Assembly: GCA_016190215.1 (NCBI GenBank)
Contig: JACPRA010000038.1
Coordinates: 1-52,527, forward strand
Source: Candidatus Omnitrophota bacterium
GTDB taxonomy: Bacteria > Omnitrophota > Gorgyraeia > Aquiviventales > Aquiviventaceae
DNA length: 52,527 nt
Direction: 5' to 3'
This document shows positions 50,247-52,527 of the stretch, piece by piece (position 1 is the first letter of the stretch; every line of letters begins with the position of its first letter). Both the position numbers and the translations under genes were made by a program. The notes beneath the pieces are model-generated. The model did not search any database. It was not told the DNA's origin and saw only the letters and a list, made by a program, of their open reading frames with translations.

Positions 50247-51770
50247 TTACTGTGGACCGCGGACTGTGGACTGTGGACGCTCTTCCGTCAGCACTTCCCC
50301 AAACAGCGTATGCGGCAGCGCGCGAGTAATGCGTACGTTCGTCAGCCGCTCCGCCAGCTCCGCCCCACCCTCGATGACCACGCCGTGGTTCCCGCGCGTG
50401 CGCCCGAACATCTGTCCCGGCCGCTTCGCCGCGCCCTCGATCAACACCTCGACCGTGCGCCCCTCGAACCGCTGCAAGCGCTTCTGAGAAATCTCATCCT
50501 GCAATGCCAACAGCGTCTGGTTGCGCGCATTCTTCACCTCCACCGGCACATCATCTTCCTTCGCTGCCGCGTCGGTGCCAGGCCGCGGCGAATACTTGAA
50601 GATGTAGGCGCTGTCATACTCCACCTCATGCATCAGCCGGACGGTCTCGTTGAAATCCTCATCCGTCTCGCCGGGAAACCCGATGATGATGTCGGTGGAC
50701 AGGCTGACGTCCGGCAGCCGCTCGCGCAAGCTGGCGATCTTCTCCAGGTACGCTTCATGCGTGTAGCCCCGCCGCATCGCGCGCAGCAGCCGGTTCGAGC
50801 CGGACTGCACCGGCAGATGCAGCCAGTCACACACCGAGCCGCACTCCCGCATCGCATCGAACAGCCGCACGTGCGCGTCAAACGGATGGCTCGTCGTAAA
50901 CCGCAGCCGTGGTAGGGGTCTGACCCCAACAGGGGTCTGACCCCGAAGTGAAGCATCAATCATTCGCAGCAGCATCGGAAAATCCAGCAAACTCTCCGGC
51001 TCGTCTTCCAGCATCCGCAGCCGTCCGAGTGGCCCCTTGAAGCCCGACCCGTCCGGAAACCGCTTGCCATACGAGTTCACGTTCTGCCCCAGCAGCGTGA
51101 TGTCTTGATACCCCGCCTCCACCAGCCGCTGCACCTCGCGGATGATCTCCTCCGCCGGCCGCGACACCTCCTGCCCCCGCGTCTTCGGCACAATGCAGTA
51201 CGTGCAAGACTTGTCGCACCCCTCCATGATGGTGACGAACGCGCCCACCCCCGGCCGCCGATAGTCGCCTGCCGGCTTTTGCTCAAGCGGACGGAAGGCG
51301 CGGTCTACCGCCAGAGTTCTAGCGGACAGAGTACAGCGTTCAGCGTTCAGGTGTTCGCTTTCCGATGTCCTGTCCGCTCTACGCTGCACGCTGTACGCTA
51401 GACGTTGTCGCTTCTCTTGTATTTCCGCCAGCAAGTAAGGAAGGTCGTACAACTCCGCCGGCCCCGCGACGAGATCCACCTTCGGCAGTCGCTTAAAAAT
51501 CGTCTCCTGCTGCAGCTTAGCCATGCAGCCAATGATCCCCAGCACCAGCTCCGGCCGCTCCCGCTTGAGCACCGAGAGCTCGCCCATCTTCCCAAACGCC
51601 CGCTCCTCCGCATGCTCCCGCACCGAGCAGGTATTGAGCAGGATCACGTCCGCGCCCTCAGGCTGCGAAGCAATCTGGTAGCCTTGCGCCGTCAGCATGC
51701 CAAGTACCTCTTCCGAGTCGCGCTCGTTCATCTGGCAGCCGTAGGTAGCGACATACAGGCGCGTTCTCAT
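50247..51770 (-). CDS. miaB: tRNA methylthiotransferase MiaB carrying repeat insertions
   Basis: 507 residues, longer than the usual ~440. N-terminal cluster Cys are at 12, 48 and 82; the radical SAM Cys triad is C185-x3-C189-x2-C192; a TRAM domain ends the protein. It adds a methylthio group to i6A37 of tRNA. Extra segments match repeats: ~120-158 in the interdomain linker, GQTPVGVRP in the SAM domain, and the terminal RPQSTVRGPQ. All keep frame, so the enzyme is probably active. Confidence 0.93.
   Translation of the reverse strand: MRTRLYVATYGCQMNERDSEEVLGMLTAQGYQIASQPEGADVILLNTCSVREHAEERAFGKMGELSVLKRERPELVLGIIGCMAKLQQETIFKRLPKVDLVAGPAELYDLPYLLAEIQEKRQRLAYSVQRRADRTSESEHLNAERCTLSARTLAVDRAFRPLEQKPAGDYRRPGVGAFVTIMEGCDKSCTYCIVPKTRGQEVSRPAEEIIREVQRLVEAGYQDITLLGQNVNSYGKRFPDGSGFKGPLGRLRMLEDEPESLLDFPMLLRMIDASLRGQTPVGVRPLPRLRFTTSHPFDAHVRLFDAMRECGSVCDWLHLPVQSGSNRLLRAMRRGYTHEAYLEKIASLRERLPDVSLSTDIIIGFPGETDEDFNETVRLMHEVEYDSAYIFKYSPRPGTDAAAKEDDVPVEVKNARNQTLLALQDEISQKRLQRFEGRTVEVLIEGAAKRPGQMFGRTRGNHGVVIEGGAELAERLTNVRITRALPHTLFGEVLTEERPQSTVRGPQ
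50251..50278. repeat. Heptamer repeat TGTGGAC at the miaB 3' end
   Basis: Exactly four 7-nt units: TGTGGAC, CGCGGAC, TGTGGAC, TGTGGAC. Read in frame as the last residues of MiaB (STVRGPQ), directly before its stop and the miaA start. Confidence 0.88.
50915..50944. repeat. Doublet of GGGGTCTGACCCC palindromes inside miaB
   Basis: Two 13-nt copies in the same orientation, 4 nt apart. The 30 nt encode GQTPVGVRP on the minus strand without breaking the frame. Palindromes of this type are known from many bacterial genomes as REP-like intergenic elements; location inside a conserved gene is uncommon. Confidence 0.85.
51321..51404. repeat. Inverted heptamer element inside miaB linker
   Basis: Outer arms AGCGGACAG (51321-51329) and CTGTCCGCT (51370-51378) enclose tandem CAGCGTT units (51333-51350); TACGCTG-type units follow (51380-51404). 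The plan (heptamers, core, inverted heptamers) matches the elements at 83 and 3704, with a different unit sequence. It is read in frame as about 35 extra MiaB residues. Confidence 0.75.
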
Positions 51771-51776
51771 GGGCGC

Positions 51777-52046
51777 TTACCGGTAGACATCCTTGCGGTC
51801 ATCAATCGTGATGATGTAGATGACCAGCTTGGCGTGCTCGATGCGGTAGATGATGCGGTAGTGGCCCGTACGATACTTGCGGTAGCCCTTCCACTCGCCC
51901 CTGAGAAACTCGCCACGCTCTGGATGGGCTGCCAGCCGCTCAATCGCTTTGGCGAGTTGTTCGCCCAGCGCGCGGTCAGCACGGATGAAACGGTCAAATT
52001 GTTCCTGGGCAACTTTGGAGAAGACAACCGTGTAGTGGGCCGTCAT
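51777..52046 (-). CDS. RelE/ParE-family toxin
   Basis: 89 residues with the RelE fold pattern: VVFSKVAQEQFDRF, RGEWKGYRKYRTGHYRIIYRIE and VIYIITIDDRKDVYR, ending with the Arg/Tyr strand typical of mRNA-cleaving toxins. It overlaps the upstream antitoxin by ATGA. The partner is AbrB-like, not the usual RelB/RHH type. Confidence 0.87.
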   Translation of the reverse strand: MTAHYTVVFSKVAQEQFDRFIRADRALGEQLAKAIERLAAHPERGEFLRGEWKGYRKYRTGHYRIIYRIEHAKLVIYIITIDDRKDVYR

Positions 52047-52306
52047 AACCCGTGCTGGCGCTTCACCTCAGACCAGGGGACAACCTCCCCGCGCTTGATT
52101 TGCCCTTCGGCTTCGAGGATTGCTTGCCCCAATCGGTAGGCGGGATCATCGGCGTCAATGAGCTTCTTGGGCTTCAGCAGCAGCTTGTGCCCGGACATAA
52201 TGATCACCTCCAGCCGGTCCCCGCCTCGCAAGCGGAGCGCCTCACACACCACCTTTGGAATGGTGATTTGGTGCTGTCGGGTCAGCTTCACCTCAGTTGT
52301 CTGCAT
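52043..52306 (-). CDS. AbrB/MazE-like antitoxin
   Basis: 87 residues. The N-terminal swapped-hairpin DNA-binding domain reads VKLTRQHQITIPKVVCEALRL followed by GDRLEVIIMSGHKLLLKPKK. The C-terminal part should bind the toxin. An AGGAGG site lies 4 nt upstream, and an AT-rich promoter with inverted repeats precedes it. Such antitoxins repress their own operon. Confidence 0.85.
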   Translation of the reverse strand: MQTTEVKLTRQHQITIPKVVCEALRLRGGDRLEVIIMSGHKLLLKPKKLIDADDPAYRLGQAILEAEGQIKRGEVVPWSEVKRQHGL

Positions 52307-52310
52307 CTGT

Positions 52311-52345
52311 CCTCCTGGGCTGATAATTACTTTATCATTATAATA
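52311..52345 (-). promoter_or_regulatory. AT-rich promoter/operator of the toxin-antitoxin pair
   Basis: TATAAT (52342-52337 on the minus strand) is a consensus -10 overlapping the inverted repeat TGATAA-TTACT-TTATCA (52321-52337); AGGAGG is at 52316-52311. A clear -35 is not visible. Confidence 0.55.
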
Positions 52346-52358
52346 ATATCACATTATT

Positions 52359-52437
52359 GGAAAACCTGGCGGGAAAACCTGGTGCCGTGCTCAATAGTGC
52401 CGCCTAAGACGTCGGCGGTACTATTTAGGCCGGCACC
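52359..52437. repeat. Direct repeat plus nested palindrome upstream of the toxin-antitoxin pair
   Basis: GGAAAACCTGG occurs twice (52359-52369 and 52372-52382). Next, GGTGCC/GGCACC (52381-52386 and 52432-52437) enclose a 12-bp inverted repeat with 9-nt loop (52393-52425, one G-T pair). No gene lies in 52307-52443. It may be a REP-like element or a processing hairpin after the last gene. Confidence 0.6.
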
Positions 52438-52443
52438 GCCTCT

Positions 52444-52527
52444 TTACCGACGGCTGCGCAGCTTCGCCAGCAGCCGGATGATCTCAAGATAGAGCCAGAC
52501 CAGCGTGACCGTCAGGCCGAAGGCCGC
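52444..52527 (-). CDS. Bax inhibitor-1/YccA-like protein, C-terminal fragment
   Basis: The last 27 codons and stop of a gene that continues past the right edge. AFGLTVTLVWLYLEIIRLL followed by a basic end resembles the last membrane helix of bacterial Bax inhibitor-1 (UPF0005) proteins. The fragment is short, so the family call is tentative. Confidence 0.6.
   Translation of the reverse strand, partial: AAFGLTVTLVWLYLEIIRLLAKLRSRR

Overview
The window is GC-rich bacterial DNA from a Gram-negative organism: it has an LptD-type outer-membrane assembly protein and phosphoheptose genes. My best guess at lineage is Candidatus Omnitrophota or a close relative. That rests mainly on the anchored protein at 34211-35362, whose N-terminus carries an LTTYYPSPRGVYQELR motif that I associate from memory with that phylum. 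Every supported gene, from the partial gene at the left edge to the partial gene at the right edge, is on the minus strand. Genes are tightly packed with many ATGA/TAATG overlaps, so transcription runs from high to low coordinates. I saw no tRNA, rRNA, CRISPR array or transposase gene.

Right part (about 52.5-40 kb), housekeeping: the end of a Bax-inhibitor-1-like gene; a toxin-antitoxin pair (AbrB-like antitoxin, RelE-like toxin); miaB, miaA and hflX; then a classical heat-shock operon hrcA-grpE-dnaK-dnaJ behind a perfect CIRCE operator. A low-GC DUF2283/RelE-like pair sits between dnaK and dnaJ. After dnaJ come an FmdB zinc ribbon, a VanZ-like protein, an unknown membrane protein, a DUF1015 protein and accD.

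Middle part (about 39-28.7 kb): an orphan MalK/UgpC-type ATPase, two adjacent GGDEF diguanylate cyclases, the anchored GIGT-repeat protein, a ROK sugar kinase, a TalC-like transaldolase, an LptD homologue and a methyltransferase.

Left part (28.7 kb to the left edge): a surface-glycan locus of about 26 genes. Its first unit (ugd, rfbA, rfbB, rfbD, a TviB/TviC-like pair, an aminotransferase and a GT-C glycosyltransferase) follows a good sigma-70-type promoter. The second unit starts with a three-domain protein that fuses an EPS-type MarR winged helix, a Rossmann-like domain and a sugar-phosphate nucleotidyltransferase. Upstream of it lie two copies of an operator-like inverted repeat, TGTTCA-N5-TGAAC. 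Downstream are a PLP enzyme with His in place of the catalytic Lys (a sugar 3-dehydratase signature), a sugar C-methyltransferase, a TPP-dependent E1 alpha/beta pair without E2 or E3, a UbiA enzyme like polyprenyl-phosphate phosphoribosyltransferase, several sugar epimerases and reductases, glycosyltransferases, a B12 radical SAM enzyme, and a GDP-heptose set (hddA, gmhA, start of hddC) with an ABC exporter. Together these suggest a lipid-linked glycan containing heptose and a deoxygenated, probably branched-chain sugar.

Running through the window is a family of very short tandem repeats, mostly 7-nt units (CAGCACA/TGTGCTG and other sequences). They sit at gene ends or inside genes, are read in frame as extra protein tails (QQTAHS-like) on at least five unrelated proteins, and have invaded miaB. 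Two near-identical copies of the larger form, in opposite orientation, flank gmhA, the ABC exporter and hddA and could allow that block to invert.
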